A stretch of DNA of 64,000 bases from Bacteroidota bacterium (GTDB lineage: Bacteria > Bacteroidota > Bacteroidia > Chitinophagales > Chitinophagaceae), in NCBI GenBank assembly GCA_023430465.1, contig JAEZAM010000034.1:1-64000 (forward strand). The letters run 5' to 3'. This document shows, in pieces, positions 15,945 through 26,098 of this stretch. The position numbers were made by a program, and so were the translations under genes. The notes under the pieces are model-generated. The model was not told the origin of the DNA. It saw only the letters and a program-made list of their open reading frames with translations, and made no database searches. Every line of letters begins with the position of its first letter. Within the stretch, counting starts at the first letter, position 1.

Positions 15945-18225
15945 ATGGAAAAAGACGCTAAGGATTTAAGTAAATGTCCATTTCACAATGGATCTATGAG
16001 TAATAATGTCGGCGGTGGCGGCACACGTAACCGTGACTGGTGGCCAAACCAGTTGAAGTTAACGATACTGCGCCAGCATGCCCCTGCTTCCAACCCGATG
16101 GGAGAGGAGTTCGACTATGCTGCCGCTTTCAACAGCCTGGACCTGCAGGCTGTGAAGAATGACCTGCATGCGCTGATGACTGACTCGCAGGATTGGTGGC
16201 CCGCCGATTTCGGTCACTATGGTCCTTTGTTTATCCGCATGGCCTGGCATAGCGCCGGCACTTACCGTGTAGGTGATGGACGTGGCGGAGCCGGTGCCGG
16301 GCTGCAACGGTTTGCACCACTGAATAGTTGGCCGGATAATGTAAGTCTTGACAAGGCAAGGAGATTGCTCTGGCCGATCAAGCAGAAAATACGGCAACAA
16401 AATTTCATGGGCTGACCTGATGATACTGACTGGTAATGTGGCGCTGGAATCCATGGGCTTCAAAACTTTTGGTTTTGCAGGTGGTCGTGCGGATGTCTGG
16501 GAGCCGGATGAATCAGTTTACTGGGGTTCTGAAAGGACCTGGCTCGGTGGAGATTTGCGCTATGCGCGGGGCTCTGAAGGTGTGCCCAAAGAACATGGTG
16601 TTGTCTCGTCTGATGATGATGCGGATGGCAAGATCCATAGCCGCAACCTGGAAAAGCCATTGGCTGCCGTGCAGATGGGGCTGATCTATGTTAACCCCGA
16701 AGGACCGGATGGTAATCCTGATCCAATCGCGGCTGCAAAAGACATTCGTGATACGTTTGGCCGGATGGCGATGAATGACGAGGAGACCGTAGCACTCATC
16801 GCCGGTGGACATAGCTTTGGTAAAACACATGGCGCTGCTCCTTCCAGCCACGTTGGCAAAGAACCGGAGGCTGCTGGTATCGAGGCACAAGGTCTTGGCT
16901 GGCACAATAGCTTTGGTTCCGGTAAAGGACCCGATACGATCACGAGTGGCCTTGAAGTAACCTGGACTACCACGCCTACAAAATGGAGCAATAACTTTTT
17001 TGAGAACCTGTTTGGCTTTGAGTGGGAATTGACAAAAAGCCCTGCTGGCGCTCATCAATGGGTGGCGAAAGATGCGAGTGGCATTATTCCCGATGCATTT
17101 GACGGAGAGAAGAAGCATCGCCCGACCATGCTCACTACGGACCTTTCCCTCAGGTTTGATCCCGCATACGAAAAGATATCCCGGCATTTCCTGGAGAACC
17201 CGGATGCTTTTGCTGATGCATTTGCACGTGCCTGGTTCAAACTTACCCATCGTGATATGGGTCCGCGCCAACGTTACCTCGGACCTGAAGTACCACAGGA
17301 GGTACTGCTATGGCAGGATCCCATCCCTGCGGTTGATCATACCCTGGTAGAAGAGGCGGATGTTGAAGCGTTGAAAGCGAAGATCCTTTCCAGCGGCCTT
17401 TCTATTGCTGAACTTGTATCAACTGCATGGGCTTCTGCGTCTACTTTCCGCGGTTCGGACAAACGCGGTGGAGCCAATGGTGCGCGTATCCGCCTCGCGC
17501 CGCAAAAATCGTGGCTGGCCAATAATCCGGTGCAACTCGCGAAAGTACTTTCAGTACTGGAAAAGATCCAGGCAGAATTCAATGGTGCACAGGGCAACGG
17601 AAAGAAAATATCACTGGCGGACCTGATTGTATTAGCGGGTGGCGCGGCTATTGAAAAAGCAGCACAGGATGCGGGCAAGGCTGTAAAGGTTCCGTTCACA
17701 CCGGGCCGTATGGATGCTTCGCAGGAAGAGACAGACGTAGAATCATTTGGTTACCTCGAGCCCATAGCAGATGGCTTCCGAAATTACCGTCGCACGACAG
17801 CTTCTGTTTCTACCGAGGAACTGCTCATCGATAAAGCACAGCTACTGACATTGTCTGCACCAGAACTCACCGTGCTCGTAGGCGGTCTGCGCGTGCTGGA
17901 GACCAATTTCGATGGATCAAAGCATGGCGTCTTTACCGACAAACCCGGTAAACTGACAAACGATTTCTTTGTTAACCTGCTTGACATGCGAACAGCATGG
18001 AAGGCAGCAGGCGAGGACCGTGAATTGTATGTCGGTACGGATCGCACGAGTGGTCAGCCAAGATGGACAGCCACGAGGGCGGACCTTGTTTTCGGTTCGA
18101 ATGCTGAACTGAGGGCGATCGCCGAAGTATATGCGAGCGTGGATGGGGAAGACAAATTCGTAACCGATTTTGTTCAGGCATGGACGAAGGTGATGAACCT
18201 TGATCGCTTCGATGTGAAAAAATAA
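15945..18225 (+). pseudogene. katG: Catalase-peroxidase KatG, frameshifted by one extra A
   Basis: A bifunctional haem catalase-peroxidase removing hydrogen peroxide. The first 147 codons run in one frame and include the distal active site (MAWHSAGTYRVGDGRGGAG). After LLWPIKQK the run AAAA at 16386-16389 has one A too many: the original frame then reads to a TGA at 16413-16415, while removing one A continues directly into YGNKISWADLMILTGNVALE and the rest of KatG to 18225. The proximal-His segment LTHRDMGP, the Tyr of GLIYVNPEG and the Met of PTMLTTDLSL (Met-Tyr-Trp adduct) are all intact in the downstream frame. With the shift repaired it is a full-length KatG of about 760 residues. It is inactive as written unless the base is an error or frameshifting occurs. 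Confidence 0.9.
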
Positions 18226-18241
18226 AGAATAACGGTTTCAG

Positions 18242-18270
18242 GAAAGCAGTCTCCGGGCTGCTTTCTTTTT
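18242..18270 (+). terminator. Terminator after katG
   Basis: GAAAGCAG (18242-18249) pairs with CTGCTTTC (18258-18265) around an eight-base loop, followed by five T. Confidence 0.8.
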
Positions 18271-18287
18271 GCGCTTTATTTTGTATG

Positions 18288-18318
18288 TTGTAATGTATAT
18301 ACATTCTTATTACCTTCA
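18288..18318 (+). promoter_or_regulatory. Probable promoter of the sulfatase, almost leaderless
   Basis: TTG at 18288-18290 and TACCTTCA at 18311-18318 are separated by 20 bp. The box differs from TAnnTTTG in its last two bases and sits five bases before the ATG at 18324. Confidence 0.4.
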
Positions 18319-18323
18319 CGGTT

Positions 18324-19868
18324 ATGAGTATTTCATTTACACCGTTGCGGGTTGTACTGCTTTTGCTGATAGCCTTCGTAATTGCGGGAAAGTTATATGG
18401 CCAGCAGGCGAAGAAGCCGAATATCATCCTGATCGTGTCGGATGATCATGCTTACCAGGCCATCAGTGCTTATGGCAGCCGGTTGATCTCGACACCCAAC
18501 ATCGATCGTATCGGCAGGGAAGGAGCCGTGATGCAAAAGGGATATGTGACCAATGCGGTATGTAGTCCCAGCCGTGCGGTGATCCTCACCGGTAAATATT
18601 CTCACAAGAATGGTTTGGTGGACAATGGTACTTTTTTCGACAGTTCACAGCAGACATTTCCCAAAATTTTGCAGCAGGCCGGTTATAAGACTGCCATGAT
18701 TGGTAAATGGCATTTATGGTCGCAGCCGACAGGTTTTGACTACTGGAATATTCTCCCGGCACAGGGAAATTATTATAACCCGGATTTTATCAAGATGGGT
18801 AAGGATACGGCGTATAGCGGTTATGTGACGGATGTGATCACTGATCTATCCATGAACTGGATGGAAGAGAACAAGAAGGACCCTTTCTGCCTTTTATTAT
18901 TTCACAAAGCCCCGCACCGCAACTGGATGCCGCCATTGAAATACCTTGATCGCTTCAATGATACATTGTTTCGGCTTCCTTCAAATTTTTATGATGCATA
19001 TGAAAACCGACTTGCATTGCAGCGACAGCAGATAACAGTCGCTGCCGACCTCGATATCCGGTACGACTCAAAAATACCCTGTGATAGCTGCCCTGTGACC
19101 GAAGTCAATAACTGGGCCCCGGCAGAGTTTCAACGAGAGATAACGCGGCTCACACCTGAAGAGCGCGCAGCATGGGACGCAGCGTACAAAAAAGAAGTGG
19201 AATCTTTCGCCCGACTCAGGACAGCGGATGAGCGCGTCCGGTTCCAGTACCAGCGATACATGGAAGATTACCTGCGTTGTGTTCAATCGGTGGATGATAA
19301 TGTAGGTCGAGTGCTGGAGTACGTAGACAGGAATGGTATGCGCGAGAACACGATCATTATCTACATGTCTGACCAGGGATTTTTCCTTGGCGAACATGGA
19401 TTGTATGATAAACGTTTCATGTACGAAGAATCATTCCGCACGCCGATGCTGGTTCGCTATCCGGGGAGGATAAAAGCCGGACAAACCAACAAGGCATACA
19501 CGCTCAACCTTGACCTGGCCCCGACCCTGCTCGACTGGATAGGACTACCGATACCATCGGATATGCAGGGCCGCTCGATGAAGAAATTGCTGCATAACGG
19601 GAGTGACAGGACATGGCGGGATGAGATCTATTACCATTATTATGAGCGCTCCTTCGGGCTGACACGGCATTACGGTGTGAAGACGGACCGCTATAAGTTG
19701 ATCCGCTTCTATGGTGAGGTAAATTCATGGGAGCTCTATGATCTTAAAAGGGACAAAGCAGAAATGCATAACCTGGCCGATGACCCGGCTTATGCAAAGA
19801 TCGTGGAGCGGTTAAAGAAAAGAATCCGTTACTGGCAGGACTATTATGGAGACCCGGTAAAAGAATGA
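18324..19868 (+). CDS. Secreted type I sulfatase
   Basis: A 514-residue formylglycine-dependent sulfatase. The signal peptide spans about residues 1-26. The metal ligands of NIILIVSDDHAYQ (Asp40, Asp41) and the signature CSPSRAVILTG, with the Cys80 that must be converted to formylglycine, are intact. Later catalytic elements include GKWHLW, KAPHRNWMPP and IIYMSDQGFFLGEHGLYDKR. It removes sulfate esters, probably from a glycan. It converges with the mannoside-locus regulator, the two stops being adjacent with no gap. A formylglycine-generating enzyme is not in this window. The link to the neighbouring mannoside genes is by position only. Confidence 0.92.
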   Translation: MSISFTPLRVVLLLLIAFVIAGKLYGQQAKKPNIILIVSDDHAYQAISAYGSRLISTPNIDRIGREGAVMQKGYVTNAVCSPSRAVILTGKYSHKNGLVDNGTFFDSSQQTFPKILQQAGYKTAMIGKWHLWSQPTGFDYWNILPAQGNYYNPDFIKMGKDTAYSGYVTDVITDLSMNWMEENKKDPFCLLLFHKAPHRNWMPPLKYLDRFNDTLFRLPSNFYDAYENRLALQRQQITVAADLDIRYDSKIPCDSCPVTEVNNWAPAEFQREITRLTPEERAAWDAAYKKEVESFARLRTADERVRFQYQRYMEDYLRCVQSVDDNVGRVLEYVDRNGMRENTIIIYMSDQGFFLGEHGLYDKRFMYEESFRTPMLVRYPGRIKAGQTNKAYTLNLDLAPTLLDWIGLPIPSDMQGRSMKKLLHNGSDRTWRDEIYYHYYERSFGLTRHYGVKTDRYKLIRFYGEVNSWELYDLKRDKAEMHNLADDPAYAKIVERLKKRIRYWQDYYGDPVKE

Positions 19869-20600
19869 TTATTCCCGCCTGCTCTCGTTCGTGTAGATAA
19901 ATGAATCCGCTTTGTAGTAGCCGAGGTTATATTCGATGGGGCGATCGCCCTGGTCAAACACAAAGCGTTTACGAAACAGGATGGGGCTGCCCTGTTCGAT
20001 CTCGAGTTTACCCGCAATGAACTTATCGGCAGCCTTTGCACTGATCTCTTCCTGCGACAGGTTCGCCACCACCATGTGATCTTTTTCCAGGATCTCATAA
20101 AGCGGACGTTTAAAATCTTCATCGCCCGTCAGGCCAACCCGTGGATGGAAATAGGAAACAAAATAAACGAATGGTCCTTCCGGTTTACCCCGCAGACGCT
20201 CGAGTTTTAAAATCTTCTTATCCGTATTTATCTCGAAGAAATTGGCCACTGACTCGGGTGGCAATACCCAGCTCACATGCAGCTCGAAATTCTTGATAGG
20301 AATACCCCTGGCCTGCATTTCCTGGGAAAAAGAAAGCCAGTTGTTGGATTTCGAACTCACCGATTTGCCGGCCACTTTCGTTCCGATCCCTTTTTTCCTG
20401 ATAAGTAACCCTTCATACACCAGCTTATTAAGCGCCTGGCGGATCGTGGTGCGGGAAATAGCGAGCTGGCGAGCCAGATCAACTTCGTTTGGCAGCAACT
20501 TGCCGTCGGCATATTGAGGATCTGCGATCAAAGAGCGCAACAATTTTTCAGCCTGGATGTGAAGAGGAACGTGGCTCTTGTGATCAATACTCAGCTTCAT
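19869..20600 (-). CDS. GntR-family regulator with UTRA domain
   Basis: A 243-residue repressor-type regulator of the HutC/UTRA subfamily. The start at 20600 (MKLSIDHKSHVPLHIQ) matches the family; 23 extra upstream codons do not. The winged helix spans residues about 10-75 with recognition segment ARQLAISRTTIRQALNKLV. The UTRA effector domain follows, ending with the conserved YNLGYYKADSFIY. UTRA domains bind phosphorylated sugars or related metabolites, so mannose-6-phosphate is a plausible inducer for the divergent susC operon, but this is inference. It reads away from susC across a 301-bp spacer. Confidence 0.92.
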   Translation of the reverse strand: MKLSIDHKSHVPLHIQAEKLLRSLIADPQYADGKLLPNEVDLARQLAISRTTIRQALNKLVYEGLLIRKKGIGTKVAGKSVSSKSNNWLSFSQEMQARGIPIKNFELHVSWVLPPESVANFFEINTDKKILKLERLRGKPEGPFVYFVSYFHPRVGLTGDEDFKRPLYEILEKDHMVVANLSQEEISAKAADKFIAGKLEIEQGSPILFRKRFVFDQGDRPIEYNLGYYKADSFIYTNESRRE

Positions 20601-20633
20601 TGATAGGTTTGTGGGCGAATGTAAAGAAAAAAA

Positions 20634-20670
20634 TTGGCCGTTTGTAGCTATGTTACTATGTTTGTACATA
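20634..20670 (+). promoter_or_regulatory. susC operon promoter with overlapping inverted repeat
   Basis: TTG (20634-20636), a 20-bp spacer and TATGTTTG (20657-20664, exact TAnnTTTG) form a full Bacteroidota promoter. The arms TATGT (20657-20661) and ACATA (20666-20670) form an inverted repeat over the -7 box, a natural site for the GntR regulator whose gene starts only 57 bp away. Confidence 0.6.
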
Positions 20671-20901
20671 TAGATTGACGATTGCTAAACATAATCCTGC
20701 TATATGCCTGTAACGAAACTGCTTGCTGCTTCTTCACTACGTACATCTTCTTATCGTACACATCTCCGCACCAATCGCGCAACGGCGCTTTCCCGGTTCC
20801 AGCCCCCGTGGATGGTCAACACGACCTGACCAGCAGGTCAATCCTCACCCTTGAACGATTTCTAACGCTGCCTTTAACTCATTATCAAAAGACTGTCATT
20901 T
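20671..20901 (+). promoter_or_regulatory. Long leader of the susC transcript
   Basis: About 230 nt lie between the predicted start of transcription and the susC ATG. The only structure noticed is a small hairpin, GACCTG (20823-20828) with CAGGTC (20834-20839). No convincing gene is present; a 159-codon frame starting at 20682 is a shadow that runs into susC in another frame. Confidence 0.4.
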
Positions 20902-23900
20902 ATGAAATTTTCCTTAACACAATTGGCCAACGTCAACGTTGCCAACCTGGACAGGCTGATCTTCTCTGCACGATCCGCCTGTTTCATTCATCCCACTACT
21001 GCCGGGCGGTCGGTAATACCTGCCTGGCCCCGGCTTGCAGTGATGCTCATGCTGCTTGGCTGCCTGATTACAACGAATACCTTCGCCCAGTCAACTACCG
21101 TAAGTGGTATTGTTCGTACCGAAACCGGTGCTGCATCTGTCCGGGCTTCGGTGATCATTAAAGAAACACAGGCGGGTACAACTACAGATGAGGCCGGCCG
21201 GTTCAGCCTTCCGGGTTCAGTAGGTCAGACCCTCGTGGTCAGCGCGATCGGTTATGGCACCCAGGAGTTGGTCATTACAACTCTTTCCAACATCAGTATC
21301 TCCCTCCTTCCTGCTGCTTCCACGCTCAATGAAGTGGTAGTGGTAGGGTATGGAACGCAGAAACGGGCTTCGATCACCAGCGCCGTCTCTTCGATCTCTG
21401 CATCAGAGATCGTCACCACCAAAAATGAGAATATCCTGAATACGCTTACCGGCAAAATTCCGGGTCTGCGCGTGGTGCAGAACACCAGTGAGCCGGGGGC
21501 CTTCAATACGTCCTATGATATACGGGGTATGGGAAATCCGTTGATCGTGATCGATGGTATTCCCCGTCCGGATATTGCCCGTGTAGATCCGAATGACGTA
21601 GAGACGATCTCGGTATTGAAGGATGCATCCGCAGCGATCTATGGTGCCCGTGCTGCGAATGGTGTTATACTTGTTACTACGAAAAAAGGAAGTCGCCGCT
21701 CGCTGGAGCTCAATTATGTTGGCACATACGGCGTACAGATTCCAACAGGTTTTCCAAAATCTTCCAACGCTGTTGAGTACATGACGCTCGTCAATGAACT
21801 CAGCATGCACAATGTGAATGGTGGCACACGCGTGTACACGGATGCACAGATCGAAGAATACCGCAATGGTACCAAACAAAGCACCGATTGGCAAAAGGCC
21901 ACTATTCGCCGTCATGCTGCGCAGCAGCAACACAACCTGAGCGCTACCGGCGGCAGTGAAAACGCTACCTATTTCATCAGCATCGGTTATACCAGCCAGG
22001 ATGGTATTTTGAAATCAAATGATCTTTTTTATAAACGTTATAACCTGCGCTCCAATCTCAGTGCTAAGATCTCCAAAAGCCTCAGCTTTGATCTAAATCT
22101 TTCCGCGATCATGGAAAGAAAAGATCAACCTATGCAGGCTGCCTACTGGGTATTCCGCAGCATGTGGTATCAGCCGCCAGTGAACCCGGTTTATGCAAAC
22201 AACAACCCGCTCTACCTGAACTCGCTGCCAAACCCGCTTCACCCGGTAGCCCAGTCTACCTCCGATGTTGCAGGGTTCCAGGTGTTCAACAACAAATGGT
22301 TCCAGTCATCCGCTGCCCTCAATTATAATGTTCCTTTCGTGCCAGGTCTGAGTTTCCGGGGTTTATTCAGCTTTGACTACACTCTGAACAACAACAAGAT
22401 CTTTAACAGGACCTATAATACATATACCTACAACCCCGCGACCGACGTATACGCCGTGACCGGTACACAGCAGTCCCCGTCTACCGTCAGAAGAGAGTTT
22501 TATGAATACCCCACAACACTGGGTCAGTTCTCGATTAACTACTCGCATACTTTCTTCCGCACGCACCACGTGAGTGCTGTGGCGCTGTATGAGCAAAGCA
22601 ATCGTAAAGGCGATAACTTCTTTGCGCAGCGGGAACTGGCGATACCTGTTGATCAGTTATTTGCCGGAAACAGCCTGAACCAGCAGGGAAGTATGAGTTC
22701 CAGCATCAATAACTCGTTTGATTATGAAAATGCAGCCTACGCAGGGTATGTGACTTATGACTACAACGCGAAGTATTTTGGAAAATTTGCTTTCCGGTAT
22801 GATGGCTCATCTAAATTTTCGCCGGCAAAGCAATATGGATTTTTTCCGGCGTATGAAGTTGGCTGGAGGGTTTCAGAGGAGCAATTCTTTAAAAGCATTA
22901 AGGCTCTTTCATTCATAAACAGTTTCAAGCTGCGGGCATCTTATGGTAAGACAGGCGATGATGGCGCTTTGCGATATCAGTTCCTGACCGGTTACACCTA
23001 TCCTGCCAGTGGTTCGGCGCTCGGACAGCCGGCTGGTGCTGTGTTTGACGGAATATTCTATAACTCTGTACAAAGCACGGGTATAGCTAATCCGCGGGTC
23101 TTTTGGTACACCGCGAAGACACTCGATATCGGGCTGGATGCAGAGGCCTGGAATGGACTGTTCGGGTTCTCGATCGATTATTTCAGAAGAGACCGTACCG
23201 GGCTGCTTACAAACCGGCTGCTTACCGTGCCTGATGTGGTTGGTGCCAACCTGCCCCAGGAGAATTTGAATGGTGACAGGAACGAGGGCATCGATTTTGA
23301 AGTCCGGCATGAACACAAGATTGGAAAGCTCAACTATTTCGTTCGCGGTACATTCGGTTACACCCGCATTTCACATCGGTATATCGAGCGCGCAAAATCA
23401 GGCAACTCCTATCTCAACTGGAGAGAGAACAATAATAACAGGTTTGCCGGTGTATACTTTGGATATGGCTCTGACGGGCAGTTCCAAAGCTACCAGGCGA
23501 TCCAGAACAGCAATATTTATGTGCCACGAAATACCGTGGTGGGGGATTACCGCTACCTCGACTGGAACGGTGACGGGCAGGTAGGTGTGGACGACAGCCA
23601 CCCGATTGCCAATACCGGCTTGCCATTGATCACATATGGTGTTACGTTCGGCGGAAGTTTTAAAGGGTTTGACATCAACCTGCTGTTCTCCGGCGCTGCC
23701 ATGGTGAACGCGACCTACACCGAGCAGCTTGGTGGTCCACTCTGGGCGAATGGTAATGCATTGACGATGTGGCTTGACAGGTGGCATCCTGCTGATCCCA
23801 ATGCCGATCCATATAACCCGAATACAGAATGGATACCTGGTTACTACTCTTACACCGGCACGAATGCATATACCAACACAAAGCATAACCTGCATAGTGC

Positions 23901-24138
23901 AGCCTACGTTCGCCTGAAGAGTGCGGAAATAGGTTATACGCTGCCTGAACGGTTGACATCAAGAGCGGGAATCAAAGGTCTGCGTGCCTTTGTTACGGGA
24001 TACAATGTATTTACCATAACCAACCTGAAATACCTCGACCCTGAACATCCTTCTGCAGTGTCAGCAGTCGATCAGCAATTTGGTTACGCTTACCCGATAG
24101 ATAAGATATTCTCTTTTGGGTTAAACGTTAAATTTTAA
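20902..24138 (+). CDS. susC: SusC/RagA TonB-linked outer-membrane transporter
   Basis: A 1078-residue TonB-dependent beta-barrel that imports oligosaccharides with its SusD lid. The N-terminus is long: a signal-like stretch (LAVMLMLLGCLITTNTFAQ) ends near residue 62. A CarboxypepD-regulatory-like domain follows (VSGIVRTETGAASV...AISYG-type), then the TonB-box-like region and plug (LNEVVVVGYGTQKRASITSAV; IRGMGNPLIVIDGIPRPDI; DASAAIYGARAANGVILVTT), then the 22-strand barrel ending in FSFGLNVKF with terminal Phe. It is the first gene of the mannoside operon and is followed by susD after 11 bp. Confidence 0.96.
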   Translation: MKFSLTQLANVNVANLDRLIFSARSACFIHPTTAGRSVIPAWPRLAVMLMLLGCLITTNTFAQSTTVSGIVRTETGAASVRASVIIKETQAGTTTDEAGRFSLPGSVGQTLVVSAIGYGTQELVITTLSNISISLLPAASTLNEVVVVGYGTQKRASITSAVSSISASEIVTTKNENILNTLTGKIPGLRVVQNTSEPGAFNTSYDIRGMGNPLIVIDGIPRPDIARVDPNDVETISVLKDASAAIYGARAANGVILVTTKKGSRRSLELNYVGTYGVQIPTGFPKSSNAVEYMTLVNELSMHNVNGGTRVYTDAQIEEYRNGTKQSTDWQKATIRRHAAQQQHNLSATGGSENATYFISIGYTSQDGILKSNDLFYKRYNLRSNLSAKISKSLSFDLNLSAIMERKDQPMQAAYWVFRSMWYQPPVNPVYANNNPLYLNSLPNPLHPVAQSTSDVAGFQVFNNKWFQSSAALNYNVPFVPGLSFRGLFSFDYTLNNNKIFNRTYNTYTYNPATDVYAVTGTQQSPSTVRREFYEYPTTLGQFSINYSHTFFRTHHVSAVALYEQSNRKGDNFFAQRELAIPVDQLFAGNSLNQQGSMSSSINNSFDYENAAYAGYVTYDYNAKYFGKFAFRYDGSSKFSPAKQYGFFPAYEVGWRVSEEQFFKSIKALSFINSFKLRASYGKTGDDGALRYQFLTGYTYPASGSALGQPAGAVFDGIFYNSVQSTGIANPRVFWYTAKTLDIGLDAEAWNGLFGFSIDYFRRDRTGLLTNRLLTVPDVVGANLPQENLNGDRNEGIDFEVRHEHKIGKLNYFVRGTFGYTRISHRYIERAKSGNSYLNWRENNNNRFAGVYFGYGSDGQFQSYQAIQNSNIYVPRNTVVGDYRYLDWNGDGQVGVDDSHPIANTGLPLITYGVTFGGSFKGFDINLLFSGAAMVNATYTEQLGGPLWANGNALTMWLDRWHPADPNADPYNPNTEWIPGYYSYTGTNAYTNTKHNLHSAAYVRLKSAEIGYTLPERLTSRAGIKGLRAFVTGYNVFTITNLKYLDPEHPSAVSAVDQQFGYAYPIDKIFSFGLNVKF

Positions 24139-24149
24139 TACGGATAAAA

Positions 24150-26081
24150 ATGAAAAAGATAATATATATCTTACTTGTTGCCTGTGCAGCAGTGATTGTG
24201 CCGGGTTGTAAAAAAGACCTGGATGTGCCGCCGGCAAACATCATCAACGATGCCGATATTTTCACGAGCGTGTCAGGCATTGATGGATACATGGCGCGGA
24301 TATACAGCCAGACACCCATGGAAGATTTCAAATGGAATCCTTCAACAGGGTTTAAGAGTTTCTTCAATGGATCAACAGCAACATTTACGGGTGAGGCGAT
24401 CAGTCGCGACCAGGCTGGAGGTACGGAAGGTTTTAACTATTGGGCTGATGCTTACATCCTGATCCGCGATTGCAATTATTTCATGGAGACGCTCCCTAAT
24501 TATGCATCGGGCTTCAGCGAAGTACAGGTGAATAATTGGTTGGGCGAGGCCCGCTTCATTCGTGCCTTTGCGTATTTCGCGCTGGTGAAGCGCTATGGTG
24601 GTGTGCCGATCGTTGATAAAGTGCTGACAGAACCCGGCCAGGCGATCGAGGAAGTGGCCGCCAACATCGAGGATTTTAAAATCCCCCGGGCTGCAGAGGC
24701 GGAAGTGTACGATTTTATCGCCAGCGATCTTGATTATGCCTATGATAAACTTCCGGAAACAAACAAAAGCGGCCGTGCCAGCCGTTATGCGGCCGCTGCT
24801 TTTAAATCCCGCGTAATGCTGTTCGCAGGAACCATTGCGAAGTACAATACAAGCAACCTAGTAGCAGGCTCTGTCCAGGTTGCAGGTATTCCTTCTGCCA
24901 GGGCAAACGAATATTTCAAGGCAAGTTATGATGCCGCCACCCTCCTTGACGGCAAATACATCCTCTATAAAAATGCGTGGGTAGCGGGTGATCCCGTGGC
25001 GCAGGCAAACAATTTTTCCCAACTGTTCCTGGACAAGTCAAGCAAGGAAAACATTTTCGTCCGGATGTATAAATTTCCTGATGCCGTGCATTGGTGGGAT
25101 TACAACAATGTACCCAGGCAGCTCTGGAACAATGGTGGTGCGGCCCAGACCAACCCTACTCTCAATTTCGTGGAAATGTTCGAAGGCATTCCAAGGAATG
25201 CAAATGGCACCTTCCGTACAACGGATGACAATGGAAAATATATCCTGTATAATAATCTGAATGACCCGTTTGTAAATGCAGAGCCTCGTCTTAAGGGCAC
25301 AATCCTTAGCCCCGGTGATGTATTCAAGGGAGTGACCATCGAGTTCCGCCGCGGTATCTATACCGGGCCGGTTGCAGGAGGCATTGACCGGTTGTTGCCT
25401 GTGGGTTCTACTGCTGCCTATCCATCAGCCAACCTGATCAGCCAGGCGGGTCCTGAGATCACCACTGCTTTTATCACCCTGCCTGATGGTACACGCATGA
25501 ATGCCGCTGGTGCCAGTGGTTTTTATACAAATATCAATGGTGTGGCCAGTGGTATTTCCGGGTTCTCGGTGAAAAAATACCTGGATCCCAATAAACCTGC
25601 ATCAGAGATCGGCAACAATCGTTCGGATCAAAGCTGGATCGAGATCAGGTACGCGGAAGTATTGCTGAATCGCGCGGAAGCGGCGTTTGAACTGTATAGT
25701 GCCGGACAGGGTGCCAACTACCAGCAACAGGCACTTGCCGATCTGAATGCAATTCGCGAACGAGCGGGCGCCACGCTGGCGACACTCGCCGACCTCACCT
25801 CTGTTGACACCATCCGCAAAGAAAGACGGAAGGAGCTGGCATTCGAGAATAAAACATGGTGGGATTTGAAACGCTGGCGCATCATCGACCAGGAGCAGAA
25901 CAACACGATCTGGCGCATACTCAACCCCATCTACGCACAAAATGCCAATCAATATTTCTTTGATGATCGCCCGGACGAACGCAACAGCCGCTTCACTTTC
26001 GATTCACGCTGGTACTATCAACGTATACCAGATGCTGTGATCGCGAAGAGTCCGACGATCGTTCAAAACCAGGGATATTAA
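24150..26081 (+). CDS. susD: SusD/RagB glycan-binding lipoprotein
   Basis: A 643-residue surface lipoprotein that captures glycan and closes over the SusC barrel. The signal ends at lipobox AAVIVPGC (Cys20), followed by KKDLDVPP. Typical SusD features are visible: YWADAYILIRDCNYFMETLP, GEARFIRAFAYFALVKRYGGVP (TPR-like helices) and the C-terminal EIRYAEVLLNRAEAAFE ... LNAIRERAG ... IRKERRKELAFENKTWWDLKRW. It is slightly longer than many homologues. It sits 11 bp after susC and 17 bp before the DUF3823 gene, clearly one transcript. Confidence 0.96.
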   Translation: MKKIIYILLVACAAVIVPGCKKDLDVPPANIINDADIFTSVSGIDGYMARIYSQTPMEDFKWNPSTGFKSFFNGSTATFTGEAISRDQAGGTEGFNYWADAYILIRDCNYFMETLPNYASGFSEVQVNNWLGEARFIRAFAYFALVKRYGGVPIVDKVLTEPGQAIEEVAANIEDFKIPRAAEAEVYDFIASDLDYAYDKLPETNKSGRASRYAAAAFKSRVMLFAGTIAKYNTSNLVAGSVQVAGIPSARANEYFKASYDAATLLDGKYILYKNAWVAGDPVAQANNFSQLFLDKSSKENIFVRMYKFPDAVHWWDYNNVPRQLWNNGGAAQTNPTLNFVEMFEGIPRNANGTFRTTDDNGKYILYNNLNDPFVNAEPRLKGTILSPGDVFKGVTIEFRRGIYTGPVAGGIDRLLPVGSTAAYPSANLISQAGPEITTAFITLPDGTRMNAAGASGFYTNINGVASGISGFSVKKYLDPNKPASEIGNNRSDQSWIEIRYAEVLLNRAEAAFELYSAGQGANYQQQALADLNAIRERAGATLATLADLTSVDTIRKERRKELAFENKTWWDLKRWRIIDQEQNNTIWRILNPIYAQNANQYFFDDRPDERNSRFTFDSRWYYQRIPDAVIAKSPTIVQNQGY

Positions 26082-26098
26082 TTTTAAAGCAATCAGTT

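Noticed and set aside
16348..16440. Separate gene starting at 16348 for the second KatG part
   Set aside because: The first residues (MTRQGDCSGRSSR) are out-of-frame nonsense; homology starts exactly after the extra A, so it is one frameshifted gene.
20682..21161. 159-codon plus-strand frame in the susC leader
   Set aside because: It overlaps susC in another frame, is Cys-rich and irregular, and has no recognisable domain.
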